Of a stretch of 64,000 nucleotides of DNA, positions 25,298 through 34,638 are shown piece after piece (position 1 is the first letter of the stretch; each line of letters starts with the position of its first letter). The notes beneath the pieces are model-generated. The model was not told the DNA's origin, did no database searches, and saw only the letters and a list, made by a program, of their open reading frames with translations. This DNA is from Streptomyces sp. SS1-1 (GTDB lineage Bacteria; Actinomycetota; Actinomycetes; Streptomycetales; Streptomycetaceae). The stretch lies in contig NZ_WBXN01000004.1 in NCBI RefSeq assembly GCF_008973465.1, positions 372,001 to 436,000 of the forward strand. Reading direction: 5' to 3'. Made by a program: the position numbers and the translations under genes.

Positions 25298-26107
25298 TCA
25301 CTTCCCACCGGTGAGGGACGCCTCGAGCGCGGCGACGTGCCGGGCCTCCGCCTCCTTGCGGACGGCGGCGAAGCGGCGGTCCACGATCCAGAGCGGCACG
25401 GCCCACAGCCCGCCCCACAGGCTGAAGGAGTCCACCACCCCGGTCTGCCGCAGCACGGTGTTGGTCAGGAGGCAGAGGATGCCGCAGGCGATCCAGGCGG
25501 CCGTGCGGTACCGGCCGAGGAAGCGGACGGGGGCGTTCCAGGGGCCGGACAGCGCCTCCAGGGTCGCGGCGCGCACGATGGCGTCGCGGTCCACGGTGTT
25601 CTCCGCCGGTGCCGCCGTGCCCTGCCGGAGGTCCGCGTCGAGGGTCCGGGCCTGCGCCTCGGTGTCGCGGCCGGCGACCACCACGGCGACCGCGCCCATC
25701 CTGAAGTCCTCCCAGTAACCGCGGTTCGCCCAGCGCTCGGCGGCGGCGACCTGCTGGGCCTGCGCGGACTGCGGCGCCAGTTCGTCGAGGCGCCGGACCA
25801 GGACACGGGCGCGGGCGGCCCGGCCGGGGTGGTCGAACCCGTCGGCGCGCAGGCACAGTTCGGCGTAGCCGGCGAGCAGCCCGAGGTGGTCGGCGTCGAG
25901 CGCGAGCCCGGCCCGGAACGCCTCCTCCGCGCGGTCGTCGTGGTCGTCGTCGTCCTCGGCCGCGTGTCCGAGAGCGAGCCAGCAGTACAGGTCGGGGTGA
26001 GGGCCGAGTTGGTCGATGCCTTCCTGGGCGGCGCGCCGCACGGCAGCGTTGCCCCCTGCTGTGAACAACTGCTCGCAGCGGTCCTGGTACGCGTCGACCG
26101 TGGCCAT
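25298..26107 (-). CDS. TPR-repeat membrane protein
   Basis: The 269-residue protein has tetratricopeptide-like helices over about residues 1-150 (DLYCWLALGHAAEDD, AEEAFRAGLALDADHLGLLAGYAELCLRADG split over two repeats), a linker, and two C-terminal membrane segments (AAWIACGILCLLTNTVL and LWGGLWAVPLWIV). GGGGGAG lies 5 nt before the ATG. TPR proteins scaffold complexes; the partner is unknown. It is divergent from the hotdog-fold gene. Confidence 0.75.
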   Translation of the reverse strand: MATVDAYQDRCEQLFTAGGNAAVRRAAQEGIDQLGPHPDLYCWLALGHAAEDDDDHDDRAEEAFRAGLALDADHLGLLAGYAELCLRADGFDHPGRAARARVLVRRLDELAPQSAQAQQVAAAERWANRGYWEDFRMGAVAVVVAGRDTEAQARTLDADLRQGTAAPAENTVDRDAIVRAATLEALSGPWNAPVRFLGRYRTAAWIACGILCLLTNTVLRQTGVVDSFSLWGGLWAVPLWIVDRRFAAVRKEAEARHVAALEASLTGGK

Positions 26108-26233
26108 CGGGACTCCCCCTCGCCTTCCACCCGCGCGAGGTGGATCTCCTGTGCGCGGGGATCCTCGCAGGTCCGCGGCGATGTGACGATCAAGTAATGG
26201 TGACGGTCGGACCCGTGTGGTGAAGTGGGGATC

Positions 26234-26956
26234 ATGACGACGAGTGACGCGATCGTGGTGCCCGAGCTGTACTCCGGTTATCCCGGGGTGGCTTTCGGCG
26301 GATACGTCGCCGGGGTGCTCGCGAGTGCGTGCGGGGCGGGGACGGTCCGGGTCGACTTCAGGGGGCCGGTGCCGGTCGAGAAGCCCGTCCGGCTGGCCGG
26401 GACGGGCGACGGCGGCGCGGAACTGGGCGAGGCGGAGCGGCCGCTGGCGACCGCGCGTCCGGCCGAGTCGGCGCTCGACGTGCCCGGGGCGCCGTCCTGG
26501 GAGGAGGCGTCGGCCGCGGCCGACCGGTTCCGGGCCGAGCCGCCGGAGGCGGTCGTCGACTGCTTCGGCTGCGGACTGCGCGCTCCGGAACAGGGTCTGC
26601 GGGTGTACTGCTCCCCGGTGCCGGGCCGCGATCTGGTCGCGACGGCCTGGACACCGTCCCCCGTGTTCGCCGGTCCCGACGGGCTGCTGCCCGACGCCCT
26701 GGTGTGGGGTGCCCTGGACTGTCCGGGGCACTGGGCGGGCCGTTTCCTGGGCACCCAGCGGCCGGGCGCGGTCACGGCCTCCCTGACGGGGACGATCCTG
26801 CGGCCGGTGACGGCGGGCGAGCCGTATGTGTCGTATGCGTGGATGCTGTCGGAGAGCGGCCGCAAGCACACGATGGGTGTGGCCCTGGCGACGGCCGGGG
26901 GCGAGCTGTGCGCGCTGTCGGAGGCCCTGTGGATCGACCCGAGGCCGGCCGCCTGA
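26234..26956 (+). CDS. Thioesterase-like (hotdog-fold) protein
   Basis: The 240-residue protein looks like a double hotdog: the N-terminal GYPGVAFGGYVAGVLA and the C-terminal RPVTAGEPYVSYAWML with GVALATAGGELCALSEALW are typical strands and helix. A CFGCGLRAPEQGLRVYC segment in the middle could bind metal or only stabilise the fold. No active-site residue can be assigned. I chose the ATG at 26234; a GTG three codons upstream is possible. Confidence 0.72.
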   Translation: MTTSDAIVVPELYSGYPGVAFGGYVAGVLASACGAGTVRVDFRGPVPVEKPVRLAGTGDGGAELGEAERPLATARPAESALDVPGAPSWEEASAAADRFRAEPPEAVVDCFGCGLRAPEQGLRVYCSPVPGRDLVATAWTPSPVFAGPDGLLPDALVWGALDCPGHWAGRFLGTQRPGAVTASLTGTILRPVTAGEPYVSYAWMLSESGRKHTMGVALATAGGELCALSEALWIDPRPAA

Positions 26957-26959
26957 GCG

Positions 26960-27859
26960 TCAACCGCGCGGCTCCACCGCTGCCTTGGGCTGTTCGGCCT
27001 TGCCCAGTTCCGCGGTGAACTGGGCCCCCGCGAGCAGGGCCAGGTTGGACAGCCACAGCCAGATCAGGGAGACGACGACGCCGGCGAGGGAGCCGTACAG
27101 CCTGCTGTAGGTGCTCAGGGCCGAGGTGTAGAGGGCGAAGAGGCCGGAGACGGCGAGCCACAGCGCGGCGGCCAGGGCGCCACCGGGCAGGCTGCGGTGC
27201 CGCGTCCGGGCCTGGGCGGGGCCGGTGTGGAAGACGGTGACCACCAGCAGGGCCGCCAGGCACAGCAGCAGCGGCCAGCGCAGCAGGGTCCACGCCCAGG
27301 CGGCCATGACGTCGAGTGCGAGGGCCCGCCCGGCGGCCTCGGCGACAGGGCCGGACAGCATCAGCACCAGCGAGCTGAGCAGGAGCAGACCGAGCAGGGC
27401 GAAGGCCGTCAGCACGATGCGAGGGGCGGTGCGCCAGGGCGAGCGCCGGTCGGACACGCCGTGCATCCGGTGCAGGGCGCGCCGGAAGACGGCGAGGTAA
27501 CTGCTCGCGGACCACAGCGCGCTCACCGCGCCCGCGCCCAGCAGCGTCCAGGCGGCGGTGCCGCTGCTCAGGGTGCGGGCGAGGGCGTCGTGCAGCTGGC
27601 CGCTCGCCTGTCCGGGGGCGTAGGCGGTGACGTGCCGGATGAAGTCCTCGGCGGTGTCGGGGCCGATCAGGCTGAACGCCACGACGGTGGCCATCAGCGC
27701 GGGCAGCAGGGCCAGGATGGCGTAGTAGGTGAGGGCGGCCGCGTAGTCGGAGATGTCGTCGCGCCACATCGACAGCGGGGTGCGGCGCAGGGCGGGCAGC
27801 CAGGTTTCCGGGACGCGGCGGGTGTGCGGCGCGGCGGCGGGGTGCGGGTCGGCGGACAT
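26960..27859 (-). CDS. YihY/BrkB-family inner membrane protein
   Basis: The 299-residue protein has about six membrane helices with the family pattern: DDISDYAAALTYYAILALLPAL, YLAVFRRALHRMHGV, and LYGSLAGVVVSLIWLWLSNLALLAGAQF near the end. The family was once called RNase BN but is a membrane protein of unclear function. The ATG at 27859 follows GAGGCC closely; a longer frame adds a Pro/Arg-rich leader. Only 3 nt separate its stop from the convergent hotdog gene. Confidence 0.87.
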   Translation of the reverse strand: MSADPHPAAAPHTRRVPETWLPALRRTPLSMWRDDISDYAAALTYYAILALLPALMATVVAFSLIGPDTAEDFIRHVTAYAPGQASGQLHDALARTLSSGTAAWTLLGAGAVSALWSASSYLAVFRRALHRMHGVSDRRSPWRTAPRIVLTAFALLGLLLLSSLVLMLSGPVAEAAGRALALDVMAAWAWTLLRWPLLLCLAALLVVTVFHTGPAQARTRHRSLPGGALAAALWLAVSGLFALYTSALSTYSRLYGSLAGVVVSLIWLWLSNLALLAGAQFTAELGKAEQPKAAVEPRG

Positions 27860-27935
27860 GGCCTCGGGGGTGGTGGGGGCGGCGGGCACCGCCCGGGACG
27901 GGGTGGGGAGGTGCGGGGCGGGCCGACCGCCCGCA

Positions 27936-27991
27936 CACGGCAGGGCGGTGGCGACTCGCTGTCGGTGCGAGGTCGCCACCGCCCTGCCGTG
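27936..27991 (-). terminator. Perfect 20-bp hairpin terminator
   Basis: A 20-bp perfect stem with a 16-nt loop lies downstream of the Ala/Lys-rich membrane protein gene and upstream of the YihY gene, separating the two transcripts. Confidence 0.85.
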
Positions 27992-28033
27992 CCGGCGGGC
28001 CGGTCCGACGGGCGGACCGGCGTGGCTCAGCGA

Positions 28034-28462
28034 TCAGATCCGGCCACCGGTGAGCCGGGTGATCGGACCGAGCGTGCGCCGCCCGGCGCGCCGCCCGGCC
28101 GCGTACGTGGACGCGCCGAGCACCGCGATGCCCGTGCCGACGCCGGCGGCGAGGGCCTTGCGGTTCGCGAGGACCGTCCATGCCGTCGTCGCGAGGGCGA
28201 CGGCCTGACCGGAGGCGGCGACCACGGTCTTGCGGCCGGCCTCGGCCCGCTGGGCCGCGGACTTGGCGAGGGCGGAAGTGGCCTTGGCCGTCCGCTCGGC
28301 GGTGCCCGCGGCGGCTGACGCCGTGTCACCGGCCTTGTCCGCCGCCTTGTCCGCGGCCTTCGACGCCGGCGCGGTCGCCCGCGACGTGGCCCGACGAGCC
28401 TTGGTGGCCGTCTTCTTGGCGGTTGCGGAATCCTGGTTGGTGTCGTTGTTGGATGGGCTCAT
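28034..28462 (-). CDS. Ala/Lys-rich protein with one membrane segment
   Basis: The 142-residue protein has a low-complexity N-terminal half rich in Ala, Lys, Thr and Ser (repeats such as KAADKAADKAGD), likely an extended helix, followed by a hydrophobic segment (AAGVGTGIAVLGASTYAAG) and a basic tail. It resembles no enzyme. The start may be this ATG or the GTG 6 nt earlier, which sits better behind GGGGAG. Confidence 0.65.
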   Translation of the reverse strand: MSPSNNDTNQDSATAKKTATKARRATSRATAPASKAADKAADKAGDTASAAAGTAERTAKATSALAKSAAQRAEAGRKTVVAASGQAVALATTAWTVLANRKALAAGVGTGIAVLGASTYAAGRRAGRRTLGPITRLTGGRI

Positions 28463-28724
28463 GGACACCGCGTTGCCGCTCCCCGCGGCAGCAAACATGT
28501 TCGACCATGAGCATCCGCGGAGAGGGCCGGGGGCGCGCCATGTCGTCGGTCCGCGACGGCTTTGTCACGGTCGGGGCACGCCTCGCCGTCCGCTCTGGCC
28601 ACGCGACCGCGACGGCCGAAAATGAGTCTCTGAGCCCAGGACACGGCCGCCGTACGACGGCCGGGGCTCCGGTGCGGCGGCGAGCAGGTCCGCCGGCGCC
28701 GACAGGCGGCCTGGGGGGACGCGC

Positions 28725-30368
28725 ATGAGTACATGGGAAGTGCCCGGATACACCGGGTCCTTGGAGCTCGGGTCGGGGGCGAGCGGGCGGGTCGTGCTGG
28801 CCGTCCACGAGGAGACCGGTGTCCCGGTCGCGGTGAAGTACCTCAGCGAGTCCCTGCGCACGCGGCCGGGTTTCGTGCACGACTTCCGCGCCGAGGCACG
28901 GCTGCTGGGCGGGCTGGAGAGCCCGTACGTCACCGGGCTGTACGAGTACGTGGAGAGCCCGCAGGGCGCCGCCATCGTGATGGAGCTGGTGGACGGCGTC
29001 TCGCTGCGAAGCCTCCTGAGCCGTGAGGGCCCCCTGACGCCCGAGGCCGCGCTGGCCGTCCTCAAGGGCTCCCTGCTCGGGCTGGCCGACGCGCACGGCG
29101 TCGGGGTCGTCCACCGCGACTACAAGCCCGAGAACGTGCTCGTGCTGCCGGACGGGACGTCCAAGCTGGTCGACTTCGGCATCGCCGTGGACGCGGGCAC
29201 CGACGCCGGGGTGGCGGGCACCCCGTCGTACATGGCGCCGGAGCAGTGGACCGGCGCGCCCGCCTCCCCCGCCGCCGACGTGTACGCGGCGACCGCCACC
29301 TTCTTCGAGTGCCTCACGGGCCGCAAGCCGTACGCGGGCGACAACATCGCCGAACTGGCGCTGCGGCACGTCGAGGCGCCCGTGCCGGCGGAGGAGGCGC
29401 CCGAGCCGGTACGGGAGCTGGTGCGCCGCGGGCTGGCCAAGGACCCGGCGCGACGCCCCGCGCGGGCCGCGGAGTTCGTCCGCGAGCTCGAGGCGGTCGC
29501 GGGTGCCGCGTACGGGGCGGACTGGGAGGAGCGCGGCCGGGACCGGCTCGCGGCGCTGGTCGCCCTGCTGCCCCTGCTGCTGCCCTCGGCCCGGGGCGGC
29601 GCGCGCGGCACCACGGACGTCGCGCGCACGGTGCTTGGCCCGCCGCCCGGCCCGAGCCCCGTGCGGGCGTGGCTGCCCGGCCGGGCCGGGCTGCTGGCGT
29701 CGGCCGCCGCCGTGCTGCTCGGGGTGCTCCTGACCTACGGGGTCCCGTTCGCCCCGGACAACGCCGCGCGCGACACGGCCCGGGCCGTCGCCACGACCGG
29801 CGCCCGGCCCGGCGCGCCGGCGGACGGACCCGGCACGCCGAGCCCGTCCGCCTCCTCGTCCGGATCGCCCTCGGTCTCGTCCTCGCCGAACGTCTCGCCC
29901 ACCCCGACGGCCACCGACGGCGCCAGTGCCCCGACCACCGACTCCCCCACCGGCACGGGGAGTTCGGGGACCACGGCACCCGGGGACACGGGTGGCACGG
30001 CGACGCCCACGACGGACGCGCCGCCCACGACACCCACCGCGCCCGCCGTGAAGGACGTGGCGGTGTCCGGCTTCACGCAGACCGGCCCGACGACGGCCAC
30101 GGCGACCGTCGTCGTCACCACGGACGGCACCGGCCCGGTCTCCGTCACCGTCTCCTGGTCCACGGGCAACCTCGCCGGGCTGCCCGGCTCCGCCGACGGC
30201 GCGGCCCAGACCCTCACCCGCAGCGGTGCCACCCAGTACACGATCCCGGTCGACCACACCTTCCAGAACCGGGGCTGCTACTGGTTCGTACAGGCGGCGA
30301 CCGATCCCGCCGCCGCGGGCGGGACGGCCACCCAGCAGCTCCTGACCCGGCAGTGTGACCTCCGATGA
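28725..30368 (+). CDS. Receptor-like serine/threonine protein kinase
   Basis: The 547-residue protein has a complete PknB-type kinase domain (about 1-260): glycine loop GSGASG, K38, HRD at 130-132, D150 in DFG and an APE motif. A membrane helix (about 318-342) leads to an extracellular Pro/Ser/Thr-rich stalk and a beta-rich C-terminal domain (about 445-547, like a PKD/Ig fold, with two Cys). The stalked domain, rather than PASTA repeats, suggests a different ligand. Its stop overlaps the start of the next gene (ATGA). Confidence 0.9.
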   Translation: MSTWEVPGYTGSLELGSGASGRVVLAVHEETGVPVAVKYLSESLRTRPGFVHDFRAEARLLGGLESPYVTGLYEYVESPQGAAIVMELVDGVSLRSLLSREGPLTPEAALAVLKGSLLGLADAHGVGVVHRDYKPENVLVLPDGTSKLVDFGIAVDAGTDAGVAGTPSYMAPEQWTGAPASPAADVYAATATFFECLTGRKPYAGDNIAELALRHVEAPVPAEEAPEPVRELVRRGLAKDPARRPARAAEFVRELEAVAGAAYGADWEERGRDRLAALVALLPLLLPSARGGARGTTDVARTVLGPPPGPSPVRAWLPGRAGLLASAAAVLLGVLLTYGVPFAPDNAARDTARAVATTGARPGAPADGPGTPSPSASSSGSPSVSSSPNVSPTPTATDGASAPTTDSPTGTGSSGTTAPGDTGGTATPTTDAPPTTPTAPAVKDVAVSGFTQTGPTTATATVVVTTDGTGPVSVTVSWSTGNLAGLPGSADGAAQTLTRSGATQYTIPVDHTFQNRGCYWFVQAATDPAAAGGTATQQLLTRQCDLR

Positions 30369-31021
30369 GCGCGCCCGACGACCGGACGGCCGGCCTCGGC
30401 CCGCGCCGCGTGGAGCCCTCGGAGGACACCGGCTACAGCGCCACCGTGCTCGGCAGCCACTGGATCCAGCGCCCCGGACCGGACGCCGACGGCACCCTCG
30501 TCGCGCCGGCGCCGCGACCCGACCGCGTCGAGGGCACGGTGCTGCGCTTCGGCCCCGGCGTCACCGCCGCCGTCGCCCATCGCACCCACCGCACGCTGCC
30601 CGCACTGCCAGCCACCCCGACACCGGCACCCCGGCGGCTGCGCCGCCACACCCTGCCCGTGCTGGTGGTGCTGTGCGTCCTCGCCTTCCTGGCCTGGCAG
30701 CGGCTCGGGCCGTCCGTCCAGGTGCGCTCGGTCGCGGTCACCGCCCGGCCCGCGGTGCTCCCGTGCGACGGCACCGCCGACGTCGTCGCGCGGGTGGAGA
30801 CGGACGGCCGTCCGGGCACCCTCACCTACCGGTGGACCCGCAGCGACGGCACGGCTTCCGGGGTGCTGCGCGAGGTGGTGGCCCGCGACCAGCGGCAGGC
30901 ACGCCTCACGTTGCGCTGGACGTTCGAGGGCCAGGGCCGCCACGCGGCCCGGGCCGAGGTGGAGATCCTGTCGCCCGCCCATCTGACGGCGAACGCGCGG
31001 TTCACCTACGACTGCGGCTGA
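30365..31021 (+). CDS. Single-pass membrane protein coupled to the kinase gene
   Basis: The 218-residue protein has a cytoplasmic N-terminal region of about 95 residues with several Ser/Thr, one membrane helix (LPVLVVLCVLAFLAW) and an extracellular domain of about 100 residues with Ig-like strands (VLPCDGTADVVARV, LTYRWTRSDG, LTLRWTFEGQG) and a closing Cys. The fold looks like the kinase ectodomain. The ATGA overlap implies co-translation, so it may be a co-receptor or substrate. That is inference. Confidence 0.8.
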   Translation: MSAPDDRTAGLGPRRVEPSEDTGYSATVLGSHWIQRPGPDADGTLVAPAPRPDRVEGTVLRFGPGVTAAVAHRTHRTLPALPATPTPAPRRLRRHTLPVLVVLCVLAFLAWQRLGPSVQVRSVAVTARPAVLPCDGTADVVARVETDGRPGTLTYRWTRSDGTASGVLREVVARDQRQARLTLRWTFEGQGRHAARAEVEILSPAHLTANARFTYDCG

Positions 31022-31193
31022 ACTCCCCCGTGGACGGGGCAAAGCCGCAGTTCGCGCGGTGACACGCGGGCCGTGGTGAGCCGCGCGTGCCTCATGCCGG
31101 TGCGGTGGGTGCCGTGGTGACGGAGCGACAGAGTGCTGCGCGAGGTCTGGACAGCCGTCCGAAGGGCGTGTTGTCATTCCGCTGTCGCAAGAT

Positions 31194-31208
31194 TTTCCAA
31201 CGTTGAAA
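31194..31208. promoter_or_regulatory. CAACGTTG palindrome, LacI-type operator upstream of GH2 gene
   Basis: CAACGTTG (31198-31205) flanked by TTTC and AAA lies about 100 nt before the GH2 start. The same core is found upstream of the ABC transporter operon, the nearby lacI gene (degenerate) and the second lacI gene. Confidence 0.62.
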
Positions 31209-31302
31209 GAGCCGCCCCGACCGCGTCCGTGCCGGTCCTGCGACCCACCCGTGCACGTGCCGACCGGCACCGGTCCGCGGCCTCCGTGCGAGGAAAGGTT
31301 CG

Positions 31303-34300
31303 ATGACAAGACAACACACCCGCCCCCGAGCCAGAGTGTGGGCGCTGCTGGCCGCGGCCGCCCTCGTCGTCCCCCCGAGCGGCCTGGCCGCCACGGCGTC
31401 GGCGGCGGAGTCGGCCGGCAGCGCTCAGGCCCCCTCCGCCGAGGCGTCCGACGTCGTCGTGCACGGACTGAAGGGCGAGTACTTCGCCATGTCCGAGCCC
31501 GGCGCCCGTGACTTCGCGCGGCTCGGCGGCACACTCCTCGAGCCGCAGATCAACTTCTCGGGCCTCACCAGCACGTTCCAGGAGCTGACCGGCCGGACGG
31601 AGCACACCACCGCCCGCTGGACCGGGCAGATCGAGGCGCCGGCGACCGGCGACTACACCTTCTACGCCATCGGCGACAACGGCTTCCGGCTCCTCATCGA
31701 CGGCGAGCCGGTCATCGACCACTGGGAGCCCGACTGGGACAAGGAGCAGACCAGCGCCAAGATCCACCTGAACGCCGGGGAGAAGCACGACTTCCGGCTG
31801 GAGATGTTCCAGGACTTCGGCGGCGCCAACATGTTCCTGCGCTGGTCCGGCCCCGGCATCGCGAAGCAGCTCGTGCCCATGTCGGCGTTCACCCCGCCCG
31901 AGGGCTTCGAGGTCTACCCGGTGGAGCTGACCGTGGGGGCGGACGGCCGCACACTGCGCGCCCGCTTCGAGGGCAGGGTCGGTGACCTGCGCGCGGTCAA
32001 GGACCACCTGAAGGTCGAGGCCGACACGACGGCCATGCCCCTGAAGTCGGTGGCCACGGCCCCCGGCGACCGCAACTCCCTGGTCGTGACGCTCGCCGAG
32101 CCCATCCAGAAGGCCCAGCAGGTGCGCGTGAGTTACGACGGCGAGGGCGGTCTGACCTCGGGCGGCGAGACCGTGCCGAAGGTGATCCGGTACGCCGAGA
32201 ACGCCTCCACGCACCGGCTCACCACCAAGTGGGGCGACAAGGTCGACAAGAAGAACCCGCTGCCGGAGTACCCGCGCCCGCAGCAGGTCCGCTCCAAGTG
32301 GAAGAACCTCAACGGCACCTGGCAGTTCAGCGGTGCCAAGGCCGGTGAGCAGCCGGCGTTCGGCAAGGACCTGCGCGAGAAGATCGTCGTGCCGTATCCG
32401 GTGGAGTCGCAGCTCTCCGGGCTGGAGCGGCACGAGGACCACATGTTCTACCGCCGCACGATCACCGTCCCGAAGGACTGGAAGGTCGGCAAGAGCGGCA
32501 AGGACAACCGGCTGAAGCTGAACTTCGGCGCGGTCGACTACCAGGCGCGGGTCTACGTCAACGGCACGAAGGTCGCCGAACACACCGGCGGGTACGACGC
32601 GTTCAGCGCCGACATCACCGACGCGCTCAAGGGCTCGGGACCCCAGGAGATCGTGGTCGCGGTCACCGACACCGGTGGCCGGAACCAGCCGATGGGCAAG
32701 CAGTCCACGAATCCGGGCGGCATCTTCTACACCCAGTCGTCGGGCATCTGGCAGACGGTGTGGATGGAACCGGTCGCGAAGGCGTCGATCGATAACGTTG
32801 TCTCGACCCCGGACATCGACTCCGGCACCCTCGCGGTGACGGTGGAGTCGGCCCAGGCGTCGGCGGGCGCCCGGGTCGAGGCCGTGGCGCGGGACAAGCG
32901 CGGCAAGGTCGTCGGCAAGGTCAGCGGGCCGGCGGGCAGGCAGCTGCGGCTGCCGGTGGCGAACCAGCACCTGTGGAGCCCGGACGACCCGTACCTGTAC
33001 GACCTGGACGTCACGCTCACCGACGGCAAGTCGAAGGACAAGGTGAGCGGTTACTTCGGTATGCGCGAGATCGGCGTGGCGAAGGTCGGCGGCTTCCAGA
33101 AGCTGGTGCTGAACGGCAAGCCGGTCTTCTCCCTCGCCACCCTCGACCAGGGCTTCTGGCCCGACGGCCTGTACACGGCCCCCAGTGACGAGGCGCTCGC
33201 GTTCGACCTGAAGGCGCACAAGGAGCTCGGCTTCAACGCGGTGCGCAAGCACATCAAGGTGGAACCGGCGCGCTGGTTCTACCACGCGGACCGGCTCGGC
33301 CTGCTGGTCTGGCAGGACTTCGTCTCCGGCGACCTGACCGATGAGACCGGGCGGACCGCCTTCGTCGACCAGGGCCGCGAGATCATGCGGGAGCACCACA
33401 ACGCGCCCTCCGTGATCGGCTGGATCGTCTTCAACGAGGGTTGGGGCGAGTGGGACCGCACCGAGACCGGCAAGATCACCGAGGCGGTCAAGGAGGCCGA
33501 CCCGTCCCGCGTCGTCAACGCCCACAGCGGTGTGAACTGCTGCAACTCCAAGGGTGACTCGGGCAAGGGCGACATCATCGACCACCACGACTACAACAAC
33601 GAGGACCCGCCGTTCCCCGACGCGAAGCGCGCGGCGATGGACGGCGAGCACGGCGGCTTCACGCTGCGCTCCCCCGGGCACATGTGGCCGGGCGCCCCGA
33701 CCGTGATCTACAGCGGCGTCGACACCAAGGAGGCGCTGACCCGCAAGTACGTGGAGAACACGGAGAAGTTCTACCTGGACCAGGCCGCGGCCGAGCTGTC
33801 CGGCTCGATCTACACGCAGATCACGGACCTGGAGAACGAGCTCAACGGTCTCTACACGTACGACCGCCGGGAGATCAAGGTCGATCCGGCGCGGGTCCGT
33901 GAGATCAACCGCAAGGTCATCGCCGCCGGCGCCTCGGCGGGCGACCAGCTCCCGCTGAAGGGCGGCGGGTCCTGGTCCCTCGACGAGGGCTCCGGGACCA
34001 CGGCGAAGGACGCCGGCCCGAACAAGAAGCCGCTCACGCTGAGCGAGGGCACGAGCTGGACGCCGGGCGTCAGCGGCAGCGCGCTGAAGTTCGACGGCAA
34101 GGGGCAGTACGCGCAGACCGCCGGGCCGGTGCTCGACACCACAGGCAGCTACACCGTGTCCGCGTGGGTGCGGCTGGACGAGCTGCCGGGCAACTACGCC
34201 ACGGCGGTCAGCCAGGACACCCGGCGCCAGGCCAGCCCGTTCTATCTCCAGTACGGGCAGGGGGCGTTCGCGTTCAGCACCCCGGGGGAGAACCGCGCCC

Positions 34301-34578
34301 GGCTGGTGACGACCCCGGAGAAGGGCCGCTGGTACCACCTGGTCGGCGTCCGCGACGGCTCCGACAACACGATCACGCTGTACGTCGACGGGAAGCGGGC
34401 GGCGTCCGCGACCGGCGGTGCGGCCTACCCGAGCACCGGTTCCCTCGCGGTCGGCCGGGCCCAGTGGGGCGGCAACGACACCGACTTCTGGAACGGTGCC
34501 GTCGACGAGGTCCACGCGTTCGACAAGGCGCTCACCGCCGAGGAGGTGAGCGCGCTCTACACGGACGAGAAGCCGTAG
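31303..34578 (+). CDS. Secreted PA14/GH2/LamG multidomain glycoside hydrolase
   Basis: The 1091-residue precursor has a signal peptide (about 1-34) and a PA14 domain (about 55-190: GLKGEYFA, GDYTFYAIGDNGFRLLIDG). A GH2 enzyme follows: jelly roll (about 335-480), Ig domain and TIM barrel (about 600-880), then a LamG/concanavalin domain (about 915-1091). E712 in FNEGWG is the acid/base and E782 in DGEHGG the probable nucleophile. GH2 includes beta-galactosidases, beta-mannosidases, beta-glucuronidases and alpha-L-arabinopyranosidases; the exact specificity is not predictable. A LacI-type operator lies upstream. Confidence 0.9.
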   Translation: MTRQHTRPRARVWALLAAAALVVPPSGLAATASAAESAGSAQAPSAEASDVVVHGLKGEYFAMSEPGARDFARLGGTLLEPQINFSGLTSTFQELTGRTEHTTARWTGQIEAPATGDYTFYAIGDNGFRLLIDGEPVIDHWEPDWDKEQTSAKIHLNAGEKHDFRLEMFQDFGGANMFLRWSGPGIAKQLVPMSAFTPPEGFEVYPVELTVGADGRTLRARFEGRVGDLRAVKDHLKVEADTTAMPLKSVATAPGDRNSLVVTLAEPIQKAQQVRVSYDGEGGLTSGGETVPKVIRYAENASTHRLTTKWGDKVDKKNPLPEYPRPQQVRSKWKNLNGTWQFSGAKAGEQPAFGKDLREKIVVPYPVESQLSGLERHEDHMFYRRTITVPKDWKVGKSGKDNRLKLNFGAVDYQARVYVNGTKVAEHTGGYDAFSADITDALKGSGPQEIVVAVTDTGGRNQPMGKQSTNPGGIFYTQSSGIWQTVWMEPVAKASIDNVVSTPDIDSGTLAVTVESAQASAGARVEAVARDKRGKVVGKVSGPAGRQLRLPVANQHLWSPDDPYLYDLDVTLTDGKSKDKVSGYFGMREIGVAKVGGFQKLVLNGKPVFSLATLDQGFWPDGLYTAPSDEALAFDLKAHKELGFNAVRKHIKVEPARWFYHADRLGLLVWQDFVSGDLTDETGRTAFVDQGREIMREHHNAPSVIGWIVFNEGWGEWDRTETGKITEAVKEADPSRVVNAHSGVNCCNSKGDSGKGDIIDHHDYNNEDPPFPDAKRAAMDGEHGGFTLRSPGHMWPGAPTVIYSGVDTKEALTRKYVENTEKFYLDQAAAELSGSIYTQITDLENELNGLYTYDRREIKVDPARVREINRKVIAAGASAGDQLPLKGGGSWSLDEGSGTTAKDAGPNKKPLTLSEGTSWTPGVSGSALKFDGKGQYAQTAGPVLDTTGSYTVSAWVRLDELPGNYATAVSQDTRRQASPFYLQYGQGAFAFSTPGENRARLVTTPEKGRWYHLVGVRDGSDNTITLYVDGKRAASATGGAAYPSTGSLAVGRAQWGGNDTDFWNGAVDEVHAFDKALTAEEVSALYTDEKP

Positions 34579-34590
34579 CGGTCCGGAGCA

Positions 34591-34636
34591 CACCGGCGGC
34601 CCCGGCGGGAGCGTTTCCCGCCGGGGCCGTCCGGTG
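34591..34636. terminator. Bidirectional hairpin terminator
   Basis: A 13-bp stem (GGCCCCGGCGGGA and complement) nested inside CACCGG/CCGGTG lies between the convergent GH2 and tetR genes. Confidence 0.85.
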
Positions 34637-34638
34637 TC

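Noticed and set aside
31174..34593. A 1139-codon open frame antisense to the GH2 gene
   Set aside because: It is the shadow of the strongly G/C-biased GH2 frame; its translation is Arg/Val/Leu/Asp-rich low complexity with no domain, while the plus strand gives a complete multidomain enzyme.
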